DNA of 64,000 nt from Moorena sp. SIOASIH (GCF_010671925.1 NZ_JAAHIH010000003.1:248001-312000), one strand, 5' to 3'; positions 1 through 8,856 are shown, numbered from the stretch's first letter. Program-made: numbers and translations. The notes: generated from the sequence alone by a model not told the origin.

Positions 1-1
1 T

Positions 2-220
2 CGTTGGGAAATTGGATACATTGCTGAGGAGTTTAACGAGATTGGTCTCAACAAACTTGTTTACTACAACGAAGAGGGGTTACCTGAATCAATTAATTAC
101 CGAAAAATCAGTATGTACTTAGTTGAAGTTATCAAAGATATGGCTCACAGGAGCAGCAACTATGAACAACGGATCAATCAATTAGAACTTCAACTAAATC
201 AACTAGTCTCAGATGACTAA
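2..220 (+). CDS. C-terminal end of a peptidase S74 / intramolecular chaperone domain protein (partial)
   Basis: The window opens inside this gene; 72 residues and the stop are visible. The segment IGYIAEEFNEIGL, followed by an acidic loop and INYRKISMYLVEVIKD, matches the C-terminal intramolecular chaperone (S74) domain of phage tail spikes and related bacterial surface proteins. That family trimerises the fibre and then cleaves itself off. The last 25 residues are a Gln/Leu-rich coiled coil (QRINQLELQLNQL), also typical of this domain. The N-terminal fibre part lies outside the window, so host surface protein and phage-derived tail fibre cannot be told apart. The small coiled-coil ORF downstream on the same strand may belong with it. 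Confidence 0.7.
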   Translation, partial: RWEIGYIAEEFNEIGLNKLVYYNEEGLPESINYRKISMYLVEVIKDMAHRSSNYEQRINQLELQLNQLVSDD

Positions 221-285
221 GTTGAGCTAGATTTGGAGGTAGGGTAAAATGATGGGATTGAAAGCCTAACCAAACAACAACAATT

Positions 286-381
286 CTAGGGTGGGCATTG
301 CTGAGTAGAATTGTAGGGTGGGCATTGCTGATAAAGATCATGATTGAACACCGAGCAATTACATGGGCAATGCCCACCAAT
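286..381. repeat. REP-type palindrome pair
   Basis: GTAGGGTGGGCATTGCTG occurs twice and is followed by the inverted partner GGGCAATGCCCACC. Together they can fold into a hairpin with the 13-bp GGTGGGCATTGC/GCAATGCCCACC stem. This is the family expanded around the RAYT gene at 3060-3635. Confidence 0.8.
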
Positions 382-453
382 ACCCAAGCTCCATAGTTTA
401 TTGACCACGATTTTTACCTTGAAATACCTTTTCCTTACTGATTAAAATCAACC

Positions 454-672
454 ATGAAAGAAAAACTCGAACAACGGTTACAATCCCTAAAATCCGAATA
501 TGAAGCTGGTCAAAAAATGCTAGCGGAACTAGAAGCAAAACAAGCCAACCTACGAGAAACCTTACTCCGCATTAGTGGCGCAATTCAGGTATTGGAAGAA
601 ACCTTAGGCCAAGCAACTGATACAGCGGAAAACAACTCTCAGCCATCGGAGGCAGTAGTAGTTGAATCGTAG
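454..672 (+). CDS. Small coiled-coil protein, unknown function
   Basis: 72 residues. Residues 1-50 form an uninterrupted amphipathic helix with Leu/Glu/Lys heptads (EQRLQSLKSEYEAGQKMLAE and on to ISGAIQVLEETL). The last 20 residues are an acidic, Ser-rich tail. There is no signal peptide, membrane segment or catalytic motif. It starts at the only in-frame ATG after a REP palindrome and has no strong Shine-Dalgarno sequence. It follows the S74-chaperone gene on the same strand by 230 bp, so a shared role is possible but unproved. The tail ends just before a GAATCGG heptamer repeat. Confidence 0.6.
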   Translation: MKEKLEQRLQSLKSEYEAGQKMLAELEAKQANLRETLLRISGAIQVLEETLGQATDTAENNSQPSEAVVVES

Positions 673-798
673 AATCGGGAATCGGGAATCGGGAATCGGG
701 AGACGGGAGTGCGATCGCTCTTCTTATCACCAAACTTAAACTAGAGGTATTTGCGTACGCAATTTCCTTCCGGTACTCACTGGGTTCCCTGAGTGACT

Positions 799-935
799 GT
801 AAGCATTCAGCCGTTGGCCTTGGCCAAAGGCCACGCTAGGCTCTTGGCCACGATACGGGAAGGAGGTTTATGTTAAGCTGTTCGGTGTAGCGTGGGCTAA
901 AGGCTCACGGCTGACAGCTGACCCCTGAATGCTTA
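799..935. mobile_element. GTAAGCATTCAG-type miniature element upstream of vapB
   Basis: It begins GTAAGCATTCAG and ends CTGAATGCTTA, the terminal inverted repeats of a family seen many times in this window. The interior holds short copies of the GGCCAAAGGCC repeat and an AGCTGAC run. It stops four bases before the vapB start codon. I see no convincing target duplication here, unlike at other copies. Confidence 0.65.
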
Positions 936-939
936 GGTT

Positions 940-1203
940 ATGGAAACGACAAAATTGTTGAGTCAAGGTCAAGTTATTATTCCTAAGTCTCTGCGAGATG
1001 CTCATCACTGGGAAGCAGGTCTTGAGTTAATCGCAATTGATACGGGAGATGGGATTCTTTTAAAACCAAAAAACCCTTTTCCAGAAACACTATTAAATCA
1101 AGTGGCTGGTTGTTTAAAGTATCACGGCACTCCTAAAAGTCTTGAGGATATGGATGAGGCGATTCGGCAAGGGATAGAGGAGTTGTGGCATGATCGCTGT
1201 TGA
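940..1203 (+). CDS. vapB: AbrB/SpoVT-type antitoxin (VapB-like)
   Basis: 87 residues. The N-terminal 45 residues (KLLSQGQVIIPKSLRDAHHW, then a short strand pair around LLKPKNPF) form a swapped-hairpin AbrB DNA-binding domain as in VapB/MazE antitoxins. The C-terminal half (SLEDMDEAIRQGIEEL) is the expected toxin-binding helix. The gene overlaps the PIN-domain toxin by 14 bp, the usual antitoxin-first order, so the two are translationally coupled. By analogy the antitoxin neutralises VapC and represses the operon. Its start lies directly against a miniature repeat element, so promoter and RBS sequence must come from that element. Confidence 0.85.
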   Translation: METTKLLSQGQVIIPKSLRDAHHWEAGLELIAIDTGDGILLKPKNPFPETLLNQVAGCLKYHGTPKSLEDMDEAIRQGIEELWHDRC

Positions 1204-1579
1204 TACGAATGTGGTTGTTCGGCTATTGACTCAGGATGATCAGTTACAGTTCAACAAGAGTGTAGAAATTTTCAGGAAGCAAGAGGTTTTTATTGCAGAT
1301 ACGGTAATTCTAGAAACGGAATGGGTTTTGCGTTTTGCTTATAAGTTCAAACCCACCGCTATCTGTCAAGGGTTGAGAAATCTTTTTGGTTTACCCAATG
1401 TTCGTCTTGCCAACCCTAGCTTGATGCTTCAAGTTATCCAATGGCATGAAAATGGTTTAGATTTTGCTGATGCCTTTCATTTAGCCCTGAGTCAGAATTG
1501 TTCAGAGTTTTACACGTTTGATCAGAAATTTGCTAAAAAAGCTCAAGGGTTAACCCAATCTCGGGTGAATAAGCTCTAA
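1190..1579 (+). CDS. vapC: PIN-domain ribonuclease toxin (VapC-like)
   Basis: 129 residues, a complete PIN domain. MIAVDTNVVVRLL carries the first metal-binding Asp. The conserved Glu lies in VILETEWVL, and the distal acidic residues are in LDFADAFHLAL and YTFDQKF. VapC enzymes are Mg2+-dependent endoribonucleases that cut tRNA or rRNA and halt translation until the cognate VapB binds. The start overlaps the end of vapB. All acidic active-site positions are present, so the toxin looks functional. Confidence 0.88.
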   Translation: MIAVDTNVVVRLLTQDDQLQFNKSVEIFRKQEVFIADTVILETEWVLRFAYKFKPTAICQGLRNLFGLPNVRLANPSLMLQVIQWHENGLDFADAFHLALSQNCSEFYTFDQKFAKKAQGLTQSRVNKL

Positions 1580-1637
1580 AGAATTTAGAATTTAGAATGG
1601 GCGAATTTAGAATTGGGAATGCGCGAATTTAGAATCG

Positions 1638-1853
1638 TAGGGTGGGCATTGGAGATAAAGATCATGATTGAAACCCGAGGAATTAAATGGGCAATGCCCA
1701 CCAATACCCTTAAATCTTTGGGTGGCTAAAGTAATAGTAAATTCCGATAGGATTGGGGGTTAGAAACCAGCAATGGGTACCCTGGTTGGTGGGCATTGCT
1801 CAGGATAATCGTAGGGTGGGCGAGTTGGAAACCGGCAATGCCCACCCTACAAA
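1638..1853. repeat. Two REP palindrome pairs
   Basis: GTAGGGTGGGCATTG/GGGCAATGCCCACC (about 1638-1704) and GGTGGGCATTGCTC/GCAATGCCCACCC (about 1788-1850) are two members of the RAYT-associated family. They are followed by a CATTCTT heptamer run (about 1866-1910) and a TTGGCCACGCTACGCGAA mini-repeat (about 1924-1950). Confidence 0.8.
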
Positions 1854-1959
1854 ATGCGATCGCACTTCATTCTTCATTCTTCATTCTTCATTCTTCATTC
1901 TTCATTCTGACAGAAAACCTTGGCCTATTGGCCACGCTACGCGAACAACCAAATAACTT

Positions 1960-2358
1960 TCAACCTTCAACCTTAGAGCAGAGTTGATTCAATAACTCTT
2001 TTGGAATTGCCTCAAAATTTTCCAAGAGAAAATCCATTAAGGCCAGATGGTATAAGGAATCGGAAGAAGGAGATTTATAGCGAGAACCTTGGGCGAGCCA
2101 ACTGTTAACAGCGTACGTTGAGCGGCAGCAGATTTGAGCAATGTCTTCTTGGTTAACTTGCCATTTCCAATAAAACTCCCGGGGAGTCATGGATAGTCGG
2201 CAGTTGCTGTATAGATTGATCAAAATTCGCTCTCGCTCAGTGATGGCACGAGGCATTGAAAGTGGGCTTGTGGATTGGCTCTGGGCAATTTGGGCAAGGC
2301 GGTCTAGGGCTCGCTGACACTTAATTAGATGATCATTCGAGCGTTTTTTTGGCATCAT
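1960..2358 (-). CDS. Helix-turn-helix protein, cyanobacterial, function unknown
   Basis: 132 residues. The central part (MTPREFYWKWQVNQEDIAQI, then CRSTYAVNSWLAQGSRYKSP) reads as a helix-turn-helix: a recognition-like helix follows a turn, as in proteins that decide whether a promoter region is bound. The N-terminus is basic (KKRSNDH). The last 30 residues are helical (LMDFLLENFEAIPKELLNQL). The upstream codon of the ATGATG start is chosen because GAGGT lies six bases before it. A hairpin 36 bp upstream may be its operator or a terminator for the other strand. A DNA-binding role is an inference from the fold pattern. Confidence 0.65.
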   Translation of the reverse strand: MMPKKRSNDHLIKCQRALDRLAQIAQSQSTSPLSMPRAITERERILINLYSNCRLSMTPREFYWKWQVNQEDIAQICCRSTYAVNSWLAQGSRYKSPSSDSLYHLALMDFLLENFEAIPKELLNQLCSKVEG

Positions 2359-2394
2359 GGAATTACCTCAAACATAGTGTTTGCTTGGGGATAT

Positions 2395-2436
2395 AAGCCG
2401 CGCTTCCAGGTGGCAAGCTATAAGCGCGGCTTTTTG
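2395..2436 (+). terminator. Hairpin with T-run upstream of the HTH gene
   Basis: AAGCCGCGCTT and AAGCGCGGCTT form a perfect 11-bp stem followed by TTTTT on the + strand. It has intrinsic-terminator form. Its position in front of the minus-strand HTH gene also fits an operator. Confidence 0.6.
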
Positions 2437-2613
2437 TCCAAGAATCTTATCGAAATAGCGGACATTTTTATTATTACTAATATCTTGGGAAAAGTCAAGA
2501 GTATTTTTTTAAATTTAATATTTATTTACAATTTAATAAAATTGACTAGTTTGGGATTTTAAAAATAAAAATTAGTAATTTTGTTAGGTAATTTTGGATT
2601 ATTAATATAAACA

Positions 2614-3052
2614 TCGTAGGGTGGGCATTGCTGATTTAAAACAAAATTGTTAGCCCAGAAATGAAATGGGCAATGCCCACCAAGACCCAACCAGAATCGT
2701 AGGGTGGGCATTGCTAAGGTGAATTCCGGAAGAATTGTAGGGTGGGCATTGCTGATTTAAAACAAAATTGTTAGCCCAGAAATGAAATGGGCAATGCCCA
2801 CCAATACCCAAAAATCTCTGGGTGGGCAAAGGTTCGGTGAATTCGGACAGGGTTGAGGGTTGGTTTCAGGCCATGGCTACCCTGGTTGGTGGGCATTGCT
2901 CAGATCAATTCTGCCAGGGTTGGGGGTTGGTTTCAAGCAATGCCCACCCTACAAAAGCGTAAGCTGAACCAGACAAGAATCCTAGGGTGGGTCTTGCTCA
3001 GGAAGCTCAACATTAGTTAACCTAGAAATTAAATGGGCAATGCCCACCAATC
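2614..3052. repeat. Cluster of REP palindromes upstream of the RAYT gene
   Basis: At least five GTAGGGTGGGCATTGC units and their inverted partners lie here. Two copies of a 90-bp block containing AAAACAAAATTGTTAGCCC (about 2635 and 2757) show local duplication. The last palindrome ends about ten bases before the RAYT start codon, the usual relation between a RAYT and its REPs. Confidence 0.85.
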
Positions 3053-3059
3053 CACAACC

Positions 3060-3635
3060 ATGCCCGAATATCGTCGAGCCTATGTCCCAGGTGGAACCTT
3101 TTTTCTGACCCTGGTAACCTACCACCGCACCCCTCTGTTTTCCGAACCCGAAACTATTGCCCATTTGCGTGCTGCACTTGCTAAAACTCGCACTGAGAGA
3201 CCTTTTGAAATTACTGGTGCAGTTGTTTTACCTGACCATCTTCATTTTTTGTGGACTCTACCGCCAGGGGATACAGCTTATTCCTATCGGGTTTCTCGGT
3301 TTAAGGTGTTGTTTACGCGATCGCTACGAGGTAAAAAATTCAAGCCACAGAATGTATCGGCATCCCGTCGTAAACACAGAGAAAGTAATGTTTGGCAGCG
3401 CCGATTTTGGGAGCATGTGATTCGAGATGAATCTGACTTCCAACAGGCTTTAGATTATATTCATTACAATCCGGTCAAGCATGGGTTGGTATCTTGTCCT
3501 CATCAGTGGGAGTATTCGAGTTTCACCAGATGGGTTGAAACAGGTCAGTATCAGATCGATTGGGGTTGTTGTTGCCGGGGCATACAACCATTACTTCCAG
3601 ATTTTTTGGAAATTGGAGCCAAGGTTGGTGAGTGA
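3060..3635 (+). CDS. REP-associated tyrosine transposase (RAYT, Y1 transposase family)
   Basis: 191 residues from MPEYRRAYVPGGTFF, a characteristic RAYT start; the in-frame ATG 27 bp upstream lies inside a REP palindrome and is rejected. The HUH-type metal site is LPDHLHFLW (His60, His62). The YIHYNPVKHG block (about 133-142) holds the candidate catalytic tyrosine. RAYTs are single-copy relatives of IS200/IS605 transposases that bind and cut REP hairpins rather than moving themselves. REP pairs flank the gene on both sides, and the large arrays at 3661-5893 are its likely products. The frame is intact. Confidence 0.9.
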   Translation: MPEYRRAYVPGGTFFLTLVTYHRTPLFSEPETIAHLRAALAKTRTERPFEITGAVVLPDHLHFLWTLPPGDTAYSYRVSRFKVLFTRSLRGKKFKPQNVSASRRKHRESNVWQRRFWEHVIRDESDFQQALDYIHYNPVKHGLVSCPHQWEYSSFTRWVETGQYQIDWGCCCRGIQPLLPDFLEIGAKVGE

Positions 3636-3660
3636 ATTATCAACGGTTGGTGGCCTAGAG

Positions 3661-4212
3661 AATCGTAGGGTGGGCATTGCTGATTGAGATCATTATTGAA
3701 CAGCGATCAATGACATGGGCAATGCCCACCAATATAGACAATCGTAGGGTGGGCATTGCGGATCAAGACCATGATTGAACAGCGATCAATGAAATGAGCA
3801 ATGCCCACCAATCTAGACAATCGTAGCAATGCCCACCAATACCCAACCAGAATCGTAGGGTGGGCATTGCGGATCTTAATCATGATTGAAAACCGATCAA
3901 TGACATGGGCAATGCCCACCAATATAGACAATCGTAGGGTGGGCATTGCGGATCAAGACCATGATTGAACAGCGATCAATGAAATGAGCAATGCCCACCA
4001 ATCTAGACAATCGTAGCAATGCCCACCAATACCCAACCAGAATCGTAGGGTGGGCATTGCGGATCTTAATCATGATTGAAAACCGATCAATGACATGGGC
4101 AATGCCCACCAATATAGACAATCGTAGGGTGGGCATTGCGGATCAAGACCATGATTGAACAGCGATCAATGAAATGAGCAATGCCCGCCAATCTAGACAA
4201 TCGTAGGGTGGG
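3661..4212. repeat. REP cluster with two identical 190-bp tandem units
   Basis: Alternating GTAGGGTGGGCATTGC and GCAATGCCCACC motifs are linked by ATCATGATTGAACAGCGATC-type spacers. A block of about 190 bp is repeated twice in tandem with almost no change (about 3720-3909 and 3910-4099), followed by a partial third copy. Confidence 0.85.
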
Positions 4213-4270
4213 CAAATAGTGATTTGAATTCCGGAATGTTTGGCAGTTGGAAACCGGCCATAGGTACCCT

Positions 4271-5893
4271 GGTTGGTGGGCATTGCTCCGGTGAATTCCG
4301 GCAGGATTGGGAGTTGGTTTCAAGCAATGCCCACCCTACAAAATGCTTACTGGTTGGTGGGCATTGCTCCGGTAAATTCCGGCAGGATTGGGAGTTGGTT
4401 TCAAGCAATGCCCACCCTACAAAATGCTTACTGGTTGGTGGGCATTGCTCCGGTAAATTCCGGCAGGATTGGGAGTTGGTTTCAAGCAATGCCCACCCTA
4501 CAAAATGCTTACTGGTTGGTGGGCATTGCTCCGGTAAATTCCGGCAGGATTGGGAGTTGGTTTCAAGCAATGCCCACCCTACAAAATGCTTACTGGTTGG
4601 TGGGCATTGCTCCGGTAAATTCCGGCAGGATTGGGAGTTGGTTTCAAGCAATGCCCACCCTACAAAATGCTTACTGGTTGGTGGGCATTGCTCCGGTAAA
4701 TTCCGGCAGGATTGGGAGTTGGTTTCAAGCAATGCCCACCCTACAAAATGCTTACTGGTTGGTGGGCATTGCTCCGGTAAATTCCGGCAGGATTGGGAGT
4801 TGGTTTCAAGCAATGCCCACCCTACAAAATGCTTACTGGTTGGTGGGCATTGCTCCGGTAAATTCCGGCAGGATTGGGAGTTGGTTTCAAGCAATGCCCA
4901 CCCTACAAAATGCTTACTGGTTGGTGGGCATTGCTCCGGTAAATTCCGGCAGGATTGGGAGTTGGTTTCAAGCAATGCCCACCCTACAAAATGCTTACTG
5001 GTTGGTGGGCATTGCTCCGGTAAATTCCGGCAGGATTGGGAGTTGGTTTCAAGCAATGCCCACCCTACAAAATGCTTACTGGTTGGTGGGCATTGCTCCG
5101 GTAAATTCCGGCAGGATTGGGAGTTGGTTTCAAGCAATGCCCACCCTACAAAATGCTTACTGGTTGGTGGGCATTGCTCCGGTAAATTCCGGCAGGATTG
5201 GGAGTTGGTTTCAAGCAATGCCCACCCTACAAAATGCTTACTGGTTGGTGGGCATTGCTCCGGTAAATTCCGGCAGGATTGGGAGTTGGTTTCAAGCAAT
5301 GCCCACCCTACAAAATGCTTACTGGTTGGTGGGCATTGCTCCGGTAAATTCCGGCAGGATTGGGAGTTGGTTTCAAGCAATGCCCACCCTACAAAATGCT
5401 TACTGGTTGGTGGGCATTGCTCCGGTAAATTCCGGCAGGATTGGGAGTTGGTTTCAAGCAATGCCCACCCTACAAAATGCTTACTGGTTGGTGGGCATTG
5501 CTCCGGTAAATTCCGGCAGGATTGGGAGTTGGTTTCAAGCAATGCCCACCCTACAAAATGCTTACTGGTTGGTGGGCATTGCTCCGGTAAATTCCGGCAG
5601 GATTGGGAGTTGGTTTCAAGCAATGCCCACCCTACAAAATCCGTACTGGTTGGTGGGCATTGCTCCGGTAAATTCCGGCAGGATTGGGAGTTGGTTTCAA
5701 GCAATGCCCACCCTACAAAATCCGTACTACTGGTTGGTGGGCATTGCTCCGGTAAATTCCGGCAGGATTGGGAGTTGGTTTCAAGCAATGCCCACCCTAC
5801 AAAATGCTTACTGGTTGGTGGGCATTGCTCCGGTGAATTCCGGCAGGATTGGGAGTTGGTTTCAAGCAATGCCCACCCTACAAAATGCTTACT
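4271..5893. repeat. Tandem array of 20 near-identical 81-bp REP hairpin units
   Basis: Each 81-bp unit contains GGTGGGCATTGCT and, after a spacer with CCGGTAAATTCCGG, the exact inverted partner AGCAATGCCCACC, then CCTACAAAATGCTTACT. Twenty units plus one 3-bp insertion (near 5725) account for the 1,623 bp. The outermost units have GTGAATTC where inner units have GTAAATTC, so inner units were copied from one another. Because 81 is a multiple of 3, long open frames run through the array on both strands; I treat these as artefacts. Confidence 0.95.
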
Positions 5894-5930
5894 ACAAAAT
5901 GCTTTCGCGTAGCGGCTCCAAAGGAGCATC

Positions 5931-6167
5931 GCACTAGAAAAATCTCCTGAGCCTGAGGGTCGAGCGAGGAAATATGGTGAAGGTAAAACAGTTCTTGAGT
6001 TTTCTGTGATGACAGAGGGAGTTAAACTAGGAAAATTTTTGGCATTGAATCGAGATGCACCAGTTCACACTCAGGCTTTTGCTCACCTAGAGAGTCTTGA
6101 AGGGAAGTATGGGAGGTGTGCTAAGTTGGGACAGTTTGGGAAGTTTGGGAATTCGACTAATTTATAG
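5931..6167 (+). pseudogene. Orphan C-terminal coding fragment downstream of the REP array
   Basis: An open frame of 78 codons without a usable start runs from the end of a TTCGCGTAGCGGCTCCAAAG mini-repeat to a TAG. It reads like ordinary protein (ARKYGEGKTVLEFSVMTEGV, then AFAHLESLEGKYGR). The 5' part has probably been lost to the repeat array. I do not recognise the family. Confidence 0.35.
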
Positions 6168-6169
6168 TT

Positions 6170-6610
6170 ATGAGAAATCCTAAAAAGCAGTTAAATATAT
6201 TATCATGGACTCACTACATGTTTGGGGGATTTGTCGGATTTTACTCCCTGTTTATACTAATGTTGTATATTCCTTTTGGTCTGTTCATGATTGGTGCAAG
6301 TGAATCAATTCCTGCAGACTTATCAGGAGATTTATCAGAGTGGTTTAAGTTATCACGAAATGTGTCATCGGACTTGCCTGGCTATTTGCTAGTCATTTCT
6401 GGTGCCATACTTTTCATCCTTGGAGAAATCTTTGCTTTTGCTATCATTATCTCTGGATATATGCTAAGAAAAAGCAAGAATTATTGGTTTTCGTTTATGA
6501 TAGCTTGCCTACTCTGCTGGTTCAGACCATTTGGTACACTTATTGGAATTTTAACGATTGTTGTTCTATCTCGGCAATCGGTAAAAAAATTATATCCTTT
6601 TAAGCATTAA
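6170..6610 (+). CDS. Small integral membrane protein, unknown function
   Basis: 146 residues with three or four hydrophobic segments: about 18-42 (FGGFVGFYSLFILMLYIPFG), 72-98 (YLLVISGAILFILGEIFAFA) and 108-136 (FSFMIACLLC, then LIGILTIVVLS). The N-terminus is basic and the loop near residue 45 is acidic. It starts with ATG three bases after the stop of the preceding coding fragment. There is no signal peptide, enzyme motif or known transporter signature. A TATAATTC-like base composition and A/T-rich codons set it apart from its neighbours. Confidence 0.6.
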   Translation: MRNPKKQLNILSWTHYMFGGFVGFYSLFILMLYIPFGLFMIGASESIPADLSGDLSEWFKLSRNVSSDLPGYLLVISGAILFILGEIFAFAIIISGYMLRKSKNYWFSFMIACLLCWFRPFGTLIGILTIVVLSRQSVKKLYPFKH

Positions 6611-6644
6611 AGATGAATTGTTAATGGTTTAATTATTTTTAATA

Positions 6645-7075
6645 GAAAAGGGAACAGGGAATAGGGAACAGGGAACAGGGAACAGGGAATAGGGAATAGG
6701 GAGTAGGGAGTAGGGAGTAGGGAACAAAAATTATTACAATTCATTTAGGTACCCTATTGAATTGGATGCGTTCGCGTAGCGTGGCCCAAAGGCCAAGGCC
6801 ATCGCACTCAGCCCTTCACTCTTAGACTAATGGCGACTATACTATAGTGCTTGCCAACAGTCAGGGGCAAAATTTGAAGAAGGTGGGTTACGGCGCTGAT
6901 AAAAACTGATTGGTAATCCCTCAAAATCCTGGCCGCGCCTAACCCACCCTACGAAATATCTAGCTATTCCCGATTCCCGATTCCCGATTCCCGATTCCCG
7001 ATTCCCGATTCTAAATTATAAATTCTAAATTCTAAATTCTAAATTCTAACTTCTAACTTCTAACTTCCCTACTCC
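6645..7075. repeat. Heptamer STRRs, mini-repeat and a REP-like hairpin
   Basis: GGGAACA/GGGAATA/GTAGGGA heptamers (about 6648-6723) are followed by a GTTCGCGTAGCGTGGCCC mini-repeat (about 6770-6800). A hairpin pairs GTGGGTTACGGCG with CGCGCCTAACCCACC (about 6882-6950). Then come GATTCCC, TTCTAAA and CTCCCTA heptamers up to the next gene. I see no gene here. Confidence 0.8.
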
Positions 7076-8116
7076 CTACTCCCTACTCCCTACTCCTGAT
7101 TCCCGACCATGAGGTTTAAGGAGGCTAGTCAAATCAGGACCACTGGGAATAATTCCACCTGGATTGAGGGGGAACAGATTTCCGTAGTAATCCCGCTTGA
7201 CATCCTCCAAGCTACAAGTATCAGCAACTCCAGGAAGCTGATACAAGTCACGCAGGTAGGGGCCTAAGTTATCGTAGTCCTGAATTCTGAAACGGTTGCA
7301 CTTGAACAAACCATAATAGACCACATCAAAACGGAACAGAGTGGTAAATAGACGCACATCTGCTAGGGTTACCCTATCCCCACACAGGTATCTACTGGTC
7401 TCCAGGGCTCGATCAATCTTATCTAAGGTTGTGAATAGCTGATCGCAAGCTTTCTCATAAGCCTCTTGGGTCTGGGCAAACCCGCAGCGATAGACTCCAT
7501 TATTCACGGTGTGGTAGATAGTCTCATTCCACCCATCAATGGTTTCCTTCAGTTCCTCTGGATAAAGGTCTAGGGTAGGATTAGTAGCGAACTCATTGAA
7601 CTGTGAGTTCAGGATTACGATAATTTCTGCACTCTCATTGTTGACAATGGTTTTGCTCTGTTTATCCCACAGCACTGGAACTGTGCAACGACCGTTGTAG
7701 CCTGTTTGTGCCAGGTCGTAAAGCTCAGGAAGCGTGTCGCAGCCTTCTTGCTGCTCATTAAATACCCAAATCCCCTGATTTGAAGAAGGAGAGGCAATAA
7801 ATACTGGTATTGCGTCTTTGAGTCCCTTCAGTGCCCTGACCACGAGAGTGCGGTGCGCCCAAGGACAACCTAGTCCTACATAAAGACAGTAGCGTCCTGC
7901 TTCCGGTTGGTAAGGATTCTCTGCTTCTGTCCCAATAAAATTCCTAAACTCGCTGGCAGGGCGAATGTACTCTCCAGAATTATTCCGTGGAGCCAGCTTC
8001 GACATCATCATTTGCCAGAGAGTTGTCCAGACAAACTTTCCCAACCTGATGATCAGTGTTGGCGGGAGTGACTTGCCTTTCTTCTTAGTTTCAGCAGCTC
8101 TGGTCATGATGGTCAT
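7076..8116 (-). CDS. Glutathionyl-hydroquinone reductase (Xi-class glutathione S-transferase)
   Basis: 346 residues. The GCPWAHR motif (Cys84) is the catalytic signature of the Xi class (YqjG/ECM4 family), which uses glutathione to reduce glutathionyl-hydroquinones in the cytosol. It sits in a thioredoxin-like N-terminal domain (PVLWDKQSKTIVNNES marks the glutathione-binding strand). A helical GST-C domain follows, with LCGDRVTLADVRLFTTLFRF. The family ends near the LFPLNPGGIIPSGP block; the last ten residues here (GRESGVGSRE) are encoded by GTAGGGA heptamer repeats that also supply the stop codon. It is transcribed away from the Psb35-like gene. Confidence 0.88.
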   Translation of the reverse strand: MTIMTRAAETKKKGKSLPPTLIIRLGKFVWTTLWQMMMSKLAPRNNSGEYIRPASEFRNFIGTEAENPYQPEAGRYCLYVGLGCPWAHRTLVVRALKGLKDAIPVFIASPSSNQGIWVFNEQQEGCDTLPELYDLAQTGYNGRCTVPVLWDKQSKTIVNNESAEIIVILNSQFNEFATNPTLDLYPEELKETIDGWNETIYHTVNNGVYRCGFAQTQEAYEKACDQLFTTLDKIDRALETSRYLCGDRVTLADVRLFTTLFRFDVVYYGLFKCNRFRIQDYDNLGPYLRDLYQLPGVADTCSLEDVKRDYYGNLFPLNPGGIIPSGPDLTSLLKPHGRESGVGSRE

Positions 8117-8507
8117 TTGGTAAGAGGTGCAACTATTAGCCTTATAGCTCTCTAAACCTTGTCAAACATTATCCATTATTTTATAATGAAATAAGTTAGT
8201 AACTTGTTTAACAAGGGAACACTACCGCCCAACGAAGAACTAAAAGCTGATCAGCTGGTCGTAAGTTAAGCGACGTAAAATAATGGACTGAGTGAAGTTA
8301 CAGTGCGGTTTGAGAGTAGGCAGCAGAGCCTCCATTAAGAAAATTAGCGCAATGCTTTTGGCATTGCTTTGTCGGCAACAACCATTAGTTTTAACTAATG
8401 CTATACCATCGTCCTATCTGCTTGTGAGTAGGTTTGTACAGGTTAAATGTTGCACATCTCTAAGATACCAACAAATTCTGAGCAGTGGCCTGATTACCCT
8501 AGTAGTG

Positions 8508-8556
8508 CTGAAAAAGAACCGTGGCTTACGCTATTGAAGCCACGGTTCTTTTTCAG
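8508..8556 (+). terminator. Perfect 20-bp stem hairpin
   Basis: CTGAAAAAGAACCGTGGCTT pairs exactly with its reverse complement across a 9-base loop, with A-runs and T-runs at the outer ends so that it can work on either strand. It lies 37 bp beyond the stop of the minus-strand Psb35-like gene. The rest of 8117-8593 shows no gene I can support. Confidence 0.7.
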
Positions 8557-8593
8557 TCAAATCTTCCGGTTTTCCCAACCAAACTAACTTCTG

Positions 8594-8794
8594 TTAGGAT
8601 TGGTCTCCCTTAGAATTATCCTCTGGATCATCGATTTTTGGTACCCAATTAGGAGTTTCTGACCCTTCCCAACCAGCAGGACGTTTAGAGTTGTACCAGG
8701 CAATGGAGCCAATCACAACTGCTGCCACAAAACCCACAACATACACTAGGGTAAACCACAAGGGAAAACTGCCTGCTTCCATCAATACATACAT
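8594..8794 (-). CDS. Small single-pass thylakoid-type membrane protein (Psb35-like)
   Basis: 66 residues. One hydrophobic helix (about 11-32, LWFTLVYVVGFVAAVVIGS) follows a short N-terminus. The conserved-looking IAWYNSKRPAGWE stretch comes next, then an acidic, Pro-containing tail (VPKIDDPEDN). Length and layout resemble the cyanobacterial PSII assembly protein Psb35, which stabilises the CP47 module with high-light-inducible proteins. That identity rests on memory of the family, not on an alignment. The gene stands alone with its own hairpin terminator. Confidence 0.55.
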   Translation of the reverse strand: MYVLMEAGSFPLWFTLVYVVGFVAAVVIGSIAWYNSKRPAGWEGSETPNWVPKIDDPEDNSKGDQS

Positions 8795-8856
8795 AGCCGG
8801 TTTACATTTTCTCGTATTTCCGTTATGGTACCATCCAGCCTGATGGCTTCGATACC

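Noticed and set aside
2..220. Prophage remnant at the left edge
   Set aside because: Only one S74-type domain end is visible and no other phage gene follows.
4271..5893. CRISPR array
   Set aside because: Unit and spacer are both conserved in every copy; there are no variable spacers and no cas genes.
4193..5937. Three long overlapping open frames (550-580 codons) with perfect 27-residue repeats
   Set aside because: They exist on both strands only because the 81-bp REP unit is a multiple of three; no RBS, and repeats are hairpin DNA of the RAYT family.
8292..8537. 81-residue plus-strand ORF before the 8508 hairpin
   Set aside because: No RBS, no recognisable domain, and it reads into the hairpin stem.
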